From the NCBI RefSeq assembly GCF_002078875.1, contig NC_034409.1, forward strand, positions 61,777,874-61,841,873: a stretch of 64,000 nucleotides of DNA, given 5' to 3'. The DNA is from Numida meleagris. Lineage: Eukaryota; Chordata; Aves; Galliformes; Numididae. Position numbers and translations under genes: made by a program. Below are positions 1-15,200 of the stretch, piece by piece. The first letter of the stretch is position 1, and each line of letters opens with the position of its first letter. The notes under the pieces are model-generated. The model ran no database searches. It worked only from the letters and a program-made list of their open reading frames with translations, and had not been told where the DNA came from.

Positions 1-3000
1 CCACAGGAGGTACTAGTTGCCTTATTATTTTAGTTGCCTATCCTTAGAAATGAGGTTGGATGTGCATTGGCTATCGTTCAGAGTACTTCAGCATGCTTAC
101 CTCAAATAACAGTATAACAGCTGTATGACTTTACCAGTGCTGTCATCTGCCAGTTATATAGTGCTACTTACAAGTCATGGATCGCATAAAACTAATATCC
201 ATTACACCTGAACCTTTTCGTCTTTTATCCCATAACTCTCTTCTTTTCTGGAGTGCATGTATGTTGATACGTCTCAACTGCCTGTGTAATTCTAGCAGCG
301 ATCACTCCTGAAGAAATCCCTCTTACTATGGCTTTAAGATTGCGCAGAGAGTGACTTTTGTAACCTGATGAATGAGCTCTTTATGCAGCCCTAAAAACCT
401 GCACTCAGCTTTCTCCTTTTTCAACTTTAATCCGTCAGCGATAGGAGGTGAACAGAAAAACCATTTTTTTTCTGCCTTTATTCCAGCCATGAGGCTTTTA
501 CGTTCCTGGATGATGCTTCCTTTCATACAGTTGAGCTGCCTTGTGTGGTGGCACTGATATGAGCCTGTGAAGTGGAGGCATATTGCTCTGGAGTGTTTGG
601 TAACCAGTAGTAAGGGTTTGGGAGGAGTTGCACATAGCTCTCAAGTCATCTAAATGGGCAGAAGAAGCCTGGGCAAATACTTGTCAAGATTGGTTTTTAG
701 GGAGCATGTGTTTTGACTTCAAGTGGAAGTTACTTCCTTCATGGAACTCGCACGCCTCTGACAAATTTCATGGTACCTGCATGTAGCTATAAGAGTCTTT
801 CCAAGGTATGAATGCCAAGGTGACGTGAAGAAGGGAGACAGAAAGGCGTAACGCAGTTTCCACGTATGAAAGAAAAGTCATAGAGTAGTTGGAACGTGAG
901 GAAATAACTTGAGGCATTTAACTTGAACTCTAGAATTTACTCAGAGCCTTTGCAATTAAAGAAGCGGCCGGGTATTATCTACAAAAGTATACCACAAATA
1001 GTTTTAGTAGCAACGACGATATGAGTGTAAATTCATGGAATTATTAATTTGTCTTTATGTTGGACGCTGTTTGAGTGCAGAAGTCCCAGGAAGTCTTGCA
1101 GGCCAACCCTACGCGTTTGGGTTTTAAGAGTGGCCTTTGTAGAACTGAAATTCTGAAGTTCTGACTGCCTGAACTTCTTTTTACTTTGCAAGTTTCTTGA
1201 TCTGTTTGATTCCATTTAGCTTTAGTTTCCATCCAGCATTTCCCTATTGGTGTTTGGAGTTGTTATTAAAAACTTGGCAACTGCTTCTGCATTTTCTTCC
1301 TTTCTGCGTTGTGTTACCGGTTTTGTTGTTAGAGATTGTCTTTTGATTGTATGGGAGAGGCTTGGCATAATAGAATTCAAGATCCCACCGAAACATGTTT
1401 GTTTTAAAGAACATTATGTTCAACGTTTGTCATCCAGTGGATTTCTTTGACCTCTTGCATCCCTCCATTTATTGCAGCTCTTGAGAGAGAATGTTACTAC
1501 TTTGAAAGCAGACGAATTGGCGTTTTACTTCAGGTCAAAGATCTTAGCATCTGAATTTCTCCTCCAGTTGCTGTTCTAAGCACTGGAAGTAATGCATATC
1601 TTACTCAGACTGCTAGTCACTGAAGCAAGGACTTCAATCTAGTATCTGTCCCTACAAAATGCCCTCTGTGCAGCAAAACATTCTTGGATATACAGAGCAG
1701 AGTATCTGCAAGTATTCCAGTTTAAGCAATCTGAAGATGTGTGATGCATCTCTGGAGAAGGTTTCCAGGCTCCACTGGCTGGAACTGGTCACATGCTGAT
1801 GCATCCTTCACTGACAGTTACAAATGTGCCTGGATATTAGCAGGCTTTTAGGGCTTGAATGTCTGCAGGGAAAAAAATATTGCTGACCTAGTCAACCATG
1901 AGTAGTAGATGGTCTTCTGCCCAGAAGGCTGGTACCATGGGAAACCACCACGTCTGTGCATCTGCCCCTTCTCCCAGAAAGCTTCCATATGAATGATCAA
2001 GAAAGCTGTGCTAGGTTATGGATGGGTTCAGCTGTCTCCTTTCTGTCTGGGGAGCCTTAGCTCATAGTGAGGGGAAGCACTGGTGCTCTGCTGGGCTTGC
2101 TGCCTGTCTGCTGGGTTTGTGGCCGCTGCTTGCTGTGTTGGGTGTCACAACGAGGCGAGGAAGGGAGTGGTTTTGTTTGTAGCTCACTGGTACATCTGTT
2201 TTCCCGGACAAAGGTTAGATTGCACAGCTTTTGCCTTAGTTCTCATGGAGATCTTATCTAGCTGACTTGAGCAGTAATGAGGGATGCAGCAGCCCTTTAC
2301 AGTGATACGGAGAAAATAGCGTTGTACTGATGAGTTAGCCTGCATCTTCTGCCAACTGCTTTAAATTGCTTGACTTTGCTCTTCTGTTAAGTTCAGCGAT
2401 GTGCTTCCAGTAGTTTTTTTTCCTGAGCACTCTTTTCCATAAGCCCGCTGTGATTTTTTTCCTCTTTTCTGCTGCCAGGATTGATAGTGGTAAGGGAGCA
2501 GAAAATGGCATGTGAGAACCCTCTGCAGCAGATGCGATTTTTACTGGCTTTTCTGGGAATTGTCCTGATAAGGATGTGTGGGCACTGAGGTCCCTGGCCC
2601 GTTGTACTGAGCACTGACAGAAAATCAGTAGCTGCTATTACTCCTAGGTTTAATGAACCCTATTCATCTGAAGATGTTTAATGAGGGAGCTCGTTCTAAT
2701 AAGAGGGTACTTGCTGAAGTCAACGTGACTTTGTCCTAGAACTGTTTGCTAAACAAGTGTTAAATGTTAGCGCTTGTTTTTAATGAGTGCCAGCAAGCGG
2801 TCACCCATGACGAGTTGTGTAAAACTGTTTCCAAGTGCTATATTAAATGGAGTGTAGCTTTTATAGGAAGGTGACCTACAAAGGAAAAATACTAAGCTGC
2901 AGGAACCCTCAAGTGCTTAACATTTTGACCAATAGGCTGCAAGGGTCTTTGGCACGGAGCTAATGAAAGACATTTTTGGTTCCGTGACAGCAAAAACAGC

Positions 3001-6000
3001 TCTGCACACCCTGCATAGAGGGTTAGTTAGTTAGCCTTTTGGAAACTCTGGTGTGTGCATGTTTATAACCCTGCCAGATTAAGAGAATGTAAACTCTAAA
3101 TGACAAAACTGCTTTACCCAGTACGTACAGAAGTTAAGGGAAGGCCAGGAGAAGTGCTCTGCTTTTCCAGTTAATGACTTATAATCTAAAGGACATAAGC
3201 TGATGAAATTCTGAAAAATGTGTAACAGGCTTTTGGGAGAGAGTGCATAGTGGTACCACCTATCACTGCTTTCTCCTTGCAAAACACTCGTTGGTAAAAG
3301 GTCAGTTGACAGAATGGGTACACAGGGGTTGCTGAAGAAAGGGATCTGGCTAACTGGAAAGAATGTTACAGGACTGCAGTCAGGAAAAAATAGCATTTTT
3401 ATATTGCAGCCTTCAACATATCTTGGCCATTATACTCAATGCTCTCGAGTTACTGAATCTGGCATGTTGCCCCAAGAAACATTAAATTACTTGAATGTCA
3501 TGTTAAACACTATTAATCATTCATCTGATGAGATCAAGATAAACAAGAGCAAGAGAGCTCCAAGTTCGCGTCTAGACTTTGTGACTTCAGTTTAATATAG
3601 AGGATAACGGTGGTATTGTGAATGAGGCAATATGTGTCTTCTAACTTGTGTTTTAGGAAGAAAATTGTACACAAGTCCAGGGTTGTATAGTGTACAGTGA
3701 CTTCGGTGTTAATCAAGACATTTGCTTTTTCTGAATTATCTTGCCCATGGCGCAATGGTGCGTTCATACTGAGGCAGAGTTCAGTATGCATGCGGGTCAA
3801 GAAGAGAACAGGGGAACATCTGCCATCAGCTGAAGGAAGCAACAAGAACTTTAAAACACGTTCAGACAGAATCGTATTTAGGAGATTCCTGTGATAGTAG
3901 TTCTGTGGCACCAGCGACGTCTCGACAATGAATTGACATCAGAAACAACTGAGCCTTGAGACTTGGGTTTTATTTAGCCCCAATCTTAATACTACATAGG
4001 TGTAGTGTGGCCCTCAAGTAACCGAGCAATGCGTGTCTAAAAAGAAACAACATCACAGTAAAGCTGTGCGCCTTTAAGGGTTTAGGCGGCATGTATTGCA
4101 GTTATTGGTGTTGCTGGTTAACACATGCACTTCTGTACCCTTCTGTGTACTTCTGCATCAAATTCTGTAGGTGCAACCAATGAAAACTGCTGCACTTTTA
4201 GCAGTTTTTGGAACTGCACATTCAGAAGTTTGGAGAAAAGAGCAGCCTGAGGAGCGGGTATTAGCTACACATGGATTACAGAAAGCTAAACCAAGTCCTT
4301 ATGTTTCATGACATTTCGTTTCATTCTAGCTGGATAGCAGTACAGGAGAGACTGGAAATAATCTGGTGTCCAACTGATATGTATTGGACTGAAATTTGCC
4401 CAAGAATGTAATCTACAGAAAGTATTCTGTGGTGGACTTTGGGGAAAATGGGAGCTGATGCTCCTGATGTTGCTGTTGCACTAATTAGAGCTCCTTAATC
4501 TCGTGGTTATATGAAGCAACTCGATTATCTAACAAAGTTTGCCTAACAAAACTGTGAGTAACTTCTGCCGGGTTACCGCTGGATCCGCTAATCAACCCAA
4601 GGGTCAGAGAAATGCCAGAAGCACTTTACTGAAAGACTGAGGGGAGGGGAAGAGGATCACTTTTGATAAAGTAAGATTTGTATGTTAATTCTGACTTGCT
4701 TCAGTTTGCACATTCTAGTGAGCAGATAGCGTTTTTCTAGCAAAATTGTTGTCTGTAAGTGAAAAAGAGCTTGCTCCTCACCTGGGTGAGGTAGTCATAC
4801 AAACCGTCAAGCTTTCAGTAAGTCTTCAAACTGATGTTAAGAAACTACAGACCTCAATAAGCTTTACTTGTTACTTGCATCTGCTGATAGATACAAAGGG
4901 AACAGTATAAAAATTGTTACTCCTCACTGTGAGAAGGGTGAGCTGCTGTAGTAGACAAGAAGTATGTTGATTTTGCCAGAGCAGGTTTTGCTGTGTTTGT
5001 CTGTAGTAAGGTCTTTGGCTATGTGATCCATCCTTTTTGGATGGTGTTCAGACTACAGATTCTTGTACTTTGTACAAATTTTTCTAAAAGTTCTGTGCCA
5101 TTGCTGTAGAATGACAAGATTTTAGTTAAGATAAACTTACTTCACGAGGGCAGTTAGTTTCTCTTATTTGCTCATGTTCTAAGTCTTGGTTTTGGCATTA
5201 AGTTTTTTCCATCCTTTCCAAAATAGACTCTAAAATTCTTGTTTAGAAGATGATCTGTCTCTGGATGTGTGTTGCTTGGAGTTCTGGACAAAGTGATATA
5301 ATCTAATCTGATTTTCACCTCTTTCTTTGGCCTTCTTGTCTGTCACTGCTATCACAAAAGAAACTGGAAGACTTCCCAAAATACAGTGCATATGGATAAA
5401 CTGGTGAAACTTTTTTCTTCCAACCGTTGTCACTTGTCCCTTCAGGTTTAGTTTCTTGGGTATGATTTAATCAACTCAGGATGTATTTACGCTTCTGTTA
5501 CTTAATTTATGTAACACAGGCAAACACAGTACCCCGTATTTTTAACCCTTGATGAATTTGCAGAGGTGATACATTTTAAAATTGGGAAGGTTGTTGGGCA
5601 TTTCCATAGACATAAGTACCCAGACAGTTGAATGTAGTGTGGAGGGTAAGTATTCAGAAGCCACGATTTCTGGTTTGCATGGAAGACTGATTCTAGTTAT
5701 TGCTGCCTATGTACAGCAGATGGGCAGCTGGTGATTGCAACAAGCGTGCTGTTACGAGCGATTGAGGAGAGTTTTTATTTCAAAATCAAATATTTCCAAA
5801 TGCCTTAACGACTTCACAGAGTTACGTGCTCAGAATTTGAGAACATTCTTGCAAGAAAGAAGTTGAATAAGTTAGACAGCGCAAAATAAATAAATAAAAA
5901 CATCTGAAATATTAGCCAAATAGAAATCTTCTTAGCCAGTGATGTGGAAGGTAAAAGGCAAAAACGGTCCTGGAAGTACTTGGTTCAGGGTGTACCATAT

Positions 6001-9000
6001 TGCATTGAAAACAAGTTTTATTTAGGGCTCTTGTTTTTTTGCAAGGTGTTGAGCAAGTGGGATTGTTTTCTCCAGTTTTAAAATGTGATTCTGTGGCAGA
6101 ATTTGGAAATAGTTGAAAGCAGGTCCTGGAGCACACGCTTGCTTATGTTACGTTGTAGAAGTGTTTTTGATATCGTCAGCCAAGGGAGAGATAATCTTGG
6201 AATCCTGAGATGCAAAGAACTTGTCACATTGGATGTTTTACCTTCTGAACAGAAAGGTGGTGGTTTTTGTTCAGTCATTATCTGAAGAATTGAAGGTCAG
6301 TAGTCTCCTACAGATTTCCAAATGAAAACTGGCATTGGTGTTGCACTCCAGCTACACATTCCTAGCTTCCAAAAAGCAGTTTACTGTTCTTTCTAATAGG
6401 ACACGAGGGGAAGGAGCTGAGAGAGGACAGATGTTCCAGAACAGACTTCATTTTTCCTCCTTAGAGGAAAAAAAGGACTAAGAAGCTGAGCTTTAGGTTT
6501 TTTTTTCCTTGAATGCTAATTTTGCAGCTTAATGGCAGGAAGGAGATAGTAAAATCAATTCCATTTTCTGGCAGTAATCTGGACTGTGTGTGTATATATA
6601 TGATATGAATTCCTTTTTATCACTAAAAAGCTCACTAATGATTTGTTTGTAGGCACATTGCCAGAATGCAAAGATTTTGCACTAGTTCATAAATAACTGT
6701 GCTCTTCAAGCTTTACAGTCTGTTCAAATTACGCCTTCCCATCATTCTAGAAATGGGAGTATGTGGAGAGGGGGAAATAAGCGTTTTTTGGCTTTGAGTC
6801 ACTGGACAGGCCTCAGTGAATACAGGCTTTGATTCAGTAAGGGAAAGGACCTTTTTCCTTCAGTCCAGTCAGTTTTGTAAACTGATGATTACTTGATCAC
6901 CCCATTCCAGCTGGTCCTTATGTGCTGCTGGGGGAAAGAATTGTAGGGTAGGTTAACGGTGTAGCAGGACTTCTTATATACCAGCCTTGCTTTTCTGTAA
7001 GGCACGTTCTTGGCACCTGAAGATTTCTTTGGTTTCTAAGATTGTGCAGGTTCTTACAATGAGTGTCTCTTCTAGACCTTGAATGAATTATTTATAATAT
7101 TGAAAACTGAGAAGCCGAACAGGAGAGATCCATTAGTAGAGAAGGTCAGTAAAACTGACAGTGTGGGAAATGTGTCTGTGAATTTTGTTGAGTCAGAATG
7201 AAACAAGTTTTTTATTATTGCTCTTTCTAGACCAACAGGACACATACCTATTTTGGAATAATTTTAAACCTATTTACACTTACGTTGCCTGAAGCCTTTC
7301 TCATTGGAATTAATGGGATAATCAAGGCTGTGAGACTATATCTAATGATGTTCTAAGACTTGCCTATAGGCAATCAATATTTGTATCAAACATTTGATAT
7401 AAAATAAGCAATTGCTGTCCAGACTTGTTCAGAGGTGCTATTGACTGGAATGGTAAATGAAGGTGAGTAGACAGTACAGGTGACATAGGTTACGTGAGAG
7501 GATTATTTTAGGCAATTGAATTATTCTAGTGTGGATAAATGTGAGGTCGTACATGGCGTACAAAGGATGTATACTTTGTATTGGATAGCAAAGAACTGTG
7601 TTCTGGATGAACAAAATTGGGTTAAGAATGATATGGTAGGGAGACCTCTGAAAAGAGGCAACTTCCAGTGGCAACTGTATGCACTGAATGAATGAACAAA
7701 CGCTAGCATGTCATTCCTCCCTTGGGGGGCAGGAGGGGAAATAAGATTGGAGAGTCTAGATGAGATTTTCTCAGTTTGAAGGAAGTTCCTTGTATTTATT
7801 AAAAAAAAAAAAAGAAACATTTAAGCAGCTTGTTCAGTTTACTTGTTGATGGAAAATAATTAAGAAGGCCTTACTCAGAGGAGAGTTGTAATGTGTGACC
7901 TGCACAGCAAGATCTTCCCTCTTCACGCAAAACTTATGGCACTGGCTTGAACATCACTAGTACTAATTATTCAATAAGTTACAGAAAGTTCTATGCTAGA
8001 TTCCCAGTCACTGTAGACTGCATTAGTGGTAACTAAACGTTGATCTTGGTATGGGAATAGGAAGGAGAATGCGTTGTAGCTTGTGGTATTGAGGAGGCCA
8101 GTCATCATCCTGGCTTTCTTGTGGAGCTTTTCTCGACTTGGTCATGAAATGTGGCAGCTTCTTACATCATGCTTGAGGGGTACAAAAAGCTCATTCTCTC
8201 CTTTTTAGCTCTCTCAAACTTGTTTATCTTGGAATGTGGAGTATTGAATGGAGTCCCTGATGGGCTGTGAGCATTGTAGTGAGTAAACAAACATGCAGAG
8301 CTCTTTCCATCTCTCCCTCTGACCCCTGCCCCTTTTTTTTTCCCCAAAATGAAAAATTGCACTATGACATGGAGACGGTGTGACAAGTCAGCACAGGGTA
8401 GAAAACTGCTAAACCTAGCAACTTTTTCCTATGTAGTTATTAGTGACAGGTATCAAATGAATACCCGGGCTAAGTAGTTTTGTTTGTTTTCACAATTCTC
8501 TTGGCTTGTGTTGGGGATGTGGATGTTGGATATTTCTCTTTAATTTTGCTTAAAACTTTAATGGCAGTTACAGCTTCTATTTGATAGCTTGCTTTTGTCC
8601 ACCTAAAAGAAGTTGCATACTAATTTCTGGAATATCTTGAACTTCTGACAAATGAGTAAATGACCTTAAAACAGAACAGCTCTTCAGATTCAAACTAAAG
8701 ATTGAGGTTTATAACATGGTAAATGGATTTCTTTCCTTGTATTGCTTTTATTATTTTAAAATACCAGGTATGTTATAGTGGTATTAAGGTGTACATGGTG
8801 GCACTGAATCATAAAACAGGTAGTAATTCTTCCCTAGAGGAGAGTAGGCTGCAAGCCTGAGGCTATGTATCTGGGCTTTAATGAAGCATAACTTAAAGAG
8901 GAGCACTGCTTTCTTCCAAACCTGGTGAAAGCATGTGCAAAATGAATCAGGCATGTGAGTTGTTCTCAGATATCTGAGAATGTAATAATTTTTTGGCTGG

Positions 9001-9145
9001 TTGTTTTGAATTCCTTCCTCAGTACAGTACGAGGAAAGAAGACTGCTTCATTTGGCAGCACCTCAAATAATCAGAGTTTTGTATGGAAAACAACAACTCC
9101 TTTCTCTGTTCATCTTCTTACAAAACTTTTCTTTCTCCAACCCAG
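1..9145 (+). other. ADIPOR2 intron upstream of the first visible coding exon
   Basis: I found no exon here that matches the ADIPOR2 N-terminal segment. The open frames are short, lack homology and occur on both strands as expected by chance. The DNA is AT-rich and contains a poly-A run at about 7801-7813 and a short TG/TA stretch near 6588-6600. A non-coding ADIPOR2 exon or an enhancer here cannot be excluded. Confidence 0.75.
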
Positions 9146-9262
9146 AGCTCCGAAGATAACCACAATGATGAGTCACCTCAAGAAGACGAAGGGTTTATGG
9201 GTATGTCACCTCTTCTACAAGCCCATCATGCCATGGAGAGAATGGAAGAATTTGTGTGTAAG
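9146..9262 (+). CDS. ADIPOR2: ADIPOR2 exon 3 (cytosolic N-terminal segment)
   Basis: This exon is 117 nt (39 codons), phase 0 at both ends. The acceptor is TTTCTCCAACCCAG and the donor is AAG|GTAAGA. It encodes an acidic stretch (SSEDNHNDESPQEDEGF) and then LLQAHHAMERMEEFVCK, the start of the conserved receptor core. Confidence 0.96.
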
Positions 9263-12200
9263 GTAAGAGCACGTGGAAACCGCCAAAGTAATTTCCTTCT
9301 TCAGGAAGTACCGCTGGACAACTGACTATACCTGTAGGAAGAGGAAGAGCAGGTACATAACGTCTGTGAGTGGGCATCTCTTGTTATAACTAGTAACGTT
9401 ACAGCTTCTTGGGATCTCAGTCTGTCATAAATAATTTAAAAAAAAAATCAAAGTATGGAACAGTAGGGATTATAAAAAAAAAAAAAAAAAACAATAACTC
9501 TAAAGCTGATCAAGCAACTGAGAAGCCTTTCTTGAGAAACACCTGTGCATACAAAGCAGAATAAAAGCCTTCTGCTTCCAGTGTTTCTCCTTCTAAGGCA
9601 CTTTCATTTACAAGGTCACTTTTCTTTTTCAGGCTCACAGATATTTTCCTTTCCTGACACCCTTTGCATCCATTGTAGAACAAGCTTTGTCCCTGACTCA
9701 AATAGAAAACAAGAATGTATTAAAACTTTATCCAACTAAATCCACTGTAGATTTTGCAATTGCTGACCTTGGCTTGATTTCTGTTATTTTTAAAGCCACA
9801 GGGTGTGGGCAATATCAGTCTTGGACCCCTTTTCTTGGGTGAGACGCGTGCTATCCCTTTGTATATTTGTTCCTGCTGGTTTTATGAACTATTCCTTGTT
9901 ATTTTTACAGAGGGACCCAAGTTGCTTGTGGTTGGTTTTCTTTTTTTTTTTGCAACACATCTTTTCTACTTTTTAGATGCTTTGCAGGGTGAATTCTGTA
10001 AAATTTTGTTCCTACCTTGATTGAAATCTTTGTTTCATTAACTAAAGCAGTTAATTTGTCTTGCTAAATATGTTTAAGCATCTAGTCTTTAACTGAGATG
10101 GTTATTCTGATTATTTTAGTTTTCCTTTTGTGGAGGAGTGAGGAAAATGAATTTTAAAAACTCTTGATGTTGAAACTGAAATAAGAATGTAGCTTTTTAA
10201 ACTTAGTGTTGCAGGATTCTCCAGTTTCGCTCCCGTATTACAAAGCAGACGTCAAATCCAACGAACACTGCAGAAACAACCCCGGTACATAAAGCACTTC
10301 CTTGATACTCCCCTGCTTGGCAGTGCTGCTTCTGAAACTAAACTGAAGGCAACCTGTATCTTACAACACTGAAGCAGTGCTAAGAACAGCTATATGTATT
10401 TTTTTTTCCTTGGGATCCAGTCACAAGAGTAGCTTCTTCAAAGAAGAAATCTGATGGAATTGACAGTCGTGGATCTGTTGGCCTAATGAATCTGTCACCG
10501 TTTGTTCTGGGAGTGTGGGAGATCTTTCTCCAATCTGGATAGGGGGTTGAACACTTCTTACTGGCCTCCTGCCACTTCGTGTTTTCTTGCCTGTTGTAGT
10601 GCTGATGAGTAGCCTTTTTACTAGACTGCCCCCAAACGCTAGCAGATATTATAGCCAGGTTGTCTTGTGGTTGGCAGGAAGGGTTTTCACTTGTATTTAT
10701 TTGCTGGAGAGAACAAGTTGCCTGCAATTAAATGGGAAAGATGATCTGTGAAAATTTGCTGCGTAACCGAAGGTAGAAATGAATTAAATGTTCTCCCTTC
10801 ATTAGCAGTAAAACAACCAAAAAGTCCAGTATCTTTCTTGTGTAATGAAATATTGAAGTACTTATTTTTCTTGTGAGGCAGCTAAACTTCATAATGATAA
10901 TGTTTTGAATAGGGAAGAGTGACTTAAGACACATACTCCTGAAATAAAATGCTTTTCCCCAGAGACATCTCATCAAACCCTTTTCTATTTATTACACTCA
11001 TACGTTAATAAGGGTTTTCTGACTTTACCATACCTTATTGGAGCTCAGTTTCCTGTATTTAATCAAAACCTTGTAACCCTTAGGTATGGGAGGGCCGATG
11101 GAGAGTCATTCCCCATGATGTTCTACCTGACTGGCTAAAGGACAACGACTACCTGCTGCATGGACACAGACCACCTATGCCTTCCTTCCGGGCTTGTTTC
11201 AAGAGTATCTTCAGAATACATACGGAGACTGGTAACATCTGGACACATCTTCTAGGTATGTTCAATTTGGTGTAATGCTAATTGGTTTTGTTGCTTTCTT
11301 TATCTGAGATCAAGAGAGAAGCTGGCGTGGAGTGGTCAGTGTTATCATTCCAATAGTGACTTGTTAAATTAGCTTGGTGTCCCTCTCCTTATTTTCTCCC
11401 ACTGAGGTTGGATTGGGATTCCCTTAATTATGGCACTCAACTCAGCTGCACAAATTAACAATTTCCTGATCATTAATAAATTACCAGTAAATAATCATTA
11501 TTCCCGAGTGTGTAGGTATTAAGATAATTATTTTTTTTTTGCCATGGGAACATTAAGTTGCAGCTTGTATGAGTGGTTTTCAGCTTGCAAGTCCTTTGAA
11601 CTCTGCTCTCTTCGTTTTCTGTTCCATTCAGACTTTGTTGTTGTTGTTGAGAATGTGCAACTGGTTGTCAGGATTCTTGCAAAATGAGTAAAAATAGAGT
11701 CTACGCAAGTCTGAATTGCTTCAGTCCGAAACAAAAATGTGGTTGAACTGTGTAACTGAAATATGGAAGAACTTTATTCAGCATGTGTGCTACCAGTTAC
11801 CACGCGATTCCTCTGCTAGCTACACCTGCATGTTAAAGCCATGCTTTTTTGAAAGAAAAGCTTTCAGTTTGCACGAAATTGACACCTTTCTGCCTCTTGG
11901 TTTGTCAGGATGCGTGTTCTTCCTGTGTCTGGGAATCTTCTACATGTTCCGGCCAAACATGTCCTTTGTAGCACCTGTGCAGGAGAAAGTGGTTGTTGGA
12001 TTGTTCTTCTTGGGAGCTATACTCTGCCTCTCCTTCTCATGGCTCTTCCACACAGTTTATTGCCACTCGGAAGGTGTTTCCCGGCTCTTCTCCAAGTAAG
12101 TGCCTCGAGGGCAGGGTAAGCCAAATAGGAAACAGTTGGGAAAACAGGACTGGAATTCATGCCTGGCGCCCCAGTGTAGGCGTGGTTCACTGCATGAGTG

Positions 12201-15200
12201 TTGTGTATATTTTGGAACAGAACTGAGCAGAGACTGATTCACTGCAGCTTCTTCTAATCATTGTTTGTTTCAGCATGGGCTTTTGTGTTGTTTTAGACTT
12301 ATAACTGTTTCCTTTTATGTTGTTCGGCAGGTGTGTGCATGCATCTTGCTGCTCCAGTAGTATATCTAGAGCTTAGTTGTAGAATTTTTTTTAAAAGCTA
12401 CTGTCACTACCTGACATTTCATTATTCTGGGTAACTGAATCTTAACTCTTATGTAAGACAGCTCTGTGTATCAAGTTTGGTTTTGCTACGCATTCTTTTG
12501 TTGGCTAGCTGCTGAGCATCTCATGTTTCTTAAGATTACTCAACGTGTCATTATGCAACCTGCAAGACCACCTTTAGAGAAACTCGGCAATTAAAATCCC
12601 CTACCAAAGAATTAACTCCATCTTCTCTTGTAGGAGCATTTTGTCAGGGTGTGGTGAAAAGCAGTGGCGGTGGGAATTCCTTTCTTCATTGGTGTCTAGA
12701 AAAACAGCTTGGTTGAAAAATTACGACGCCGTTCCCCAGTGGTCATTTAGCTGATGCTTAACTCATACTTGTCAGATTCTAAAGAGTTTGTCTTGGCTGT
12801 GCTCTCCCAACATGCTGTGTGCCCTTCTTTGTGTTCGTAGCACTTTGTGCTGCTTTTTTCCTCATCCAAAGCTTAAATCTGAGTTTCCTTCAAAAGACCT
12901 TGATCTAAAGGCTGCTCGGTATGTTGCTGATGACCATCCAGAACTGACCTTGTGTGCTATCAAGATAATACATTACTGTAGCACTGGTGGAGGAGCTGTG
13001 GTCAGAAAGTATGTTGCAGTAGCGAGGAAAAACTTCATCTTCAGTGAGAAGTAGACTGGTCTGCCCGAGAAGAGTATTAATGTGAAAACTCCTAAAGGTT
13101 TGCATTTCCCGTCAAACTGATTTTTGTTTCCTTCTAGGCTGGATTATTCTGGCATTGCACTTCTCATAATGGGCAGCTTTGTACCGTGGCTGTACTACTC
13201 GTTCTACTGCAACCCTCAGCCTTGCTTCATCTACTTGATTGTGATTTGTGTCCTGGGCATCGCAGCCATAATTGTCTCACAGTGGGACATGTTTGCAACC
13301 CCTCAATACCGGGGTGTAAGGGCAGGTAAGACCTGAAATCAATTATTTTGCTTCTCGTCTGCCTTCCTTCCTTCTTACCTGTCACGTGAAGGAGCAGTCT
13401 TGAGGAGATGAGACTTAGCTTTCTCTAAAATTGAGCTCTAATAGTCTTGGACTGCGAACTTGATGGGTTTTCTTTTAGCATTGCTTATGGCCAACTGGAT
13501 GCACAGATGTGGGCTGGTGCAAGTCCTGGAAGTGCATTCCTGAAATGGACAGTAACACATGCAGTAAGAATGGCAGTACAAAGTATCTCTAGCTGTAGCT
13601 AGCAACTTTGCTCAAAATGGCTGGCTGCTTGGTGTGTGTATGTGTATTTTCCTTCTGCTTTTCGTTTTGTCTCCGTAACACCAGGCTAGCAAATCACTGA
13701 ACGACTGAATTAATCTGAATGATTTGCCTAGATAGAATACCTCGTTAAGACAAAGAGCCTGGTTCTCTTCACATGATTGAAGGAACGAAAACAAGTTTGG
13801 TTTTGCATTCGTAGGAAGTAAAAGAAAGCTGTAGTGGGCAGCTATGGAATATGAACCCAGCTGGGGTGAATGGTAGTACTTCTTGTTACTTAACCTCAGT
13901 GTGCTGTCTACAGTAAATCCAGATTTCCTGGACGAGCTATCGATGTACCTTCAGAGAGTTCAGCCTTCCAAACTTAAATCTATGGATAGGATGTGATTAT
14001 TTCCCTCTATCCTCCCCACGCTGCTTTTTTCCCCCCAAGATTTCAGTACTTCTGAAATCTGAGTAAACCACCACATTCTCAGGTGTGGCAGATGAGCCTC
14101 AGATGTTACATTTCTGTTTTGGAATTTTCTGGATTACTTGCACTGAATGTGAAAAATGTCTTTGTTGTTTCTCCTTGTTGCCCTGCTCTTGAGACTGTGG
14201 TACAGCGTGACATGATGCATGTAGTCTCAGTGCCCTCTACAGTCCCGGATGTGTAACTGGTGTAACGTACGCTAAAGCTGGCAGACAGGATTATTAAATG
14301 AAAAATGTCACTATCTGCTGGAACATATAAATAAGTAGCTTCTGTTACATGAAGGAAACCTGTGTCTTATTTAACTTCCCCTCCATCATAGCTACCTTGG
14401 GGACCTCCAGCTACAAGAGTTGTCGCCCTTCTGCTGCTTTGGCGAATACTGAGTTTGCCTTCCGCTGTTTTTGTGGGTTTTTTTGTTGTCTCCCTTTTCT
14501 GCCAGTGTGTTCAAACCTGACTCTCCCACGTTTTCTTTACCTCCCAGGAGTATTTCTAGGTCTGGGTCTTAGTGGGGTTATTCCCACCCTGCACTTTGTC
14601 ATCTCTGAGGGGCTCCTGAAAGCAGCCACAATGGGGCAGATAGGCTGGCTGGCACTCATGGCATGCCTGTACATCACCGGTGCTGCACTATATGCTGCCC
14701 GCATCCCGGAGAGATTCTTCCCTGGCAAGTGTGACATCTGGGTGAGTCTACAGAGTGACTGGATGAAGAGACCGACGTGAAAGCTGGTTTCCCTTGAGCC
14801 TGGAGGATGTTGTGTCAGTGGTTTTTAATTGCAAGTACTAAACCTCTGCATCAGACCTGCACCCCTTGAGGGGCCAAATGGCTGTGGGCTCTCTGAGCCC
14901 AGCTTGCCTTGTGCCTTCCTTGCAGAGTTATCACAGGTTAGCTGCTCTGACATAACTGCTGGTGTGCTAATTCACCCCAGCACACGTACTAGATAGCTTT
15001 AATAGGTGGGTATGAAACTTTGCAACCCTTTCTTTCATATCTTCACCGCGTCTGGCTTCTTATCTTGCGAGGCCAGTGGAAACACTGGTTAGAATTGATC
15101 CACTTTGGAGGGATCCCTTGCCCAGAAGAAGGGAAGGTGGTGTGGGCAAGTGGGTAGGGGGAAACTTGGGGTGAGGATCGTGAAGACTGTGGAGTGGAGA

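Noticed and set aside
7690..7740. ATGAATGAAC as the missing ADIPOR2 start exon (the human protein starts MNEP)
   Set aside because: After MNE the frame reads QTLACHSSLGG and stops, with no match to the family and no donor in the right phase.
11716..11908. Open frame running into ADIPOR2 exon 5 from its 5' side as extra coding sequence
   Set aside because: The CAG acceptor at 11906-11908 gives the exact family protein; the upstream part has no homology and is intron.
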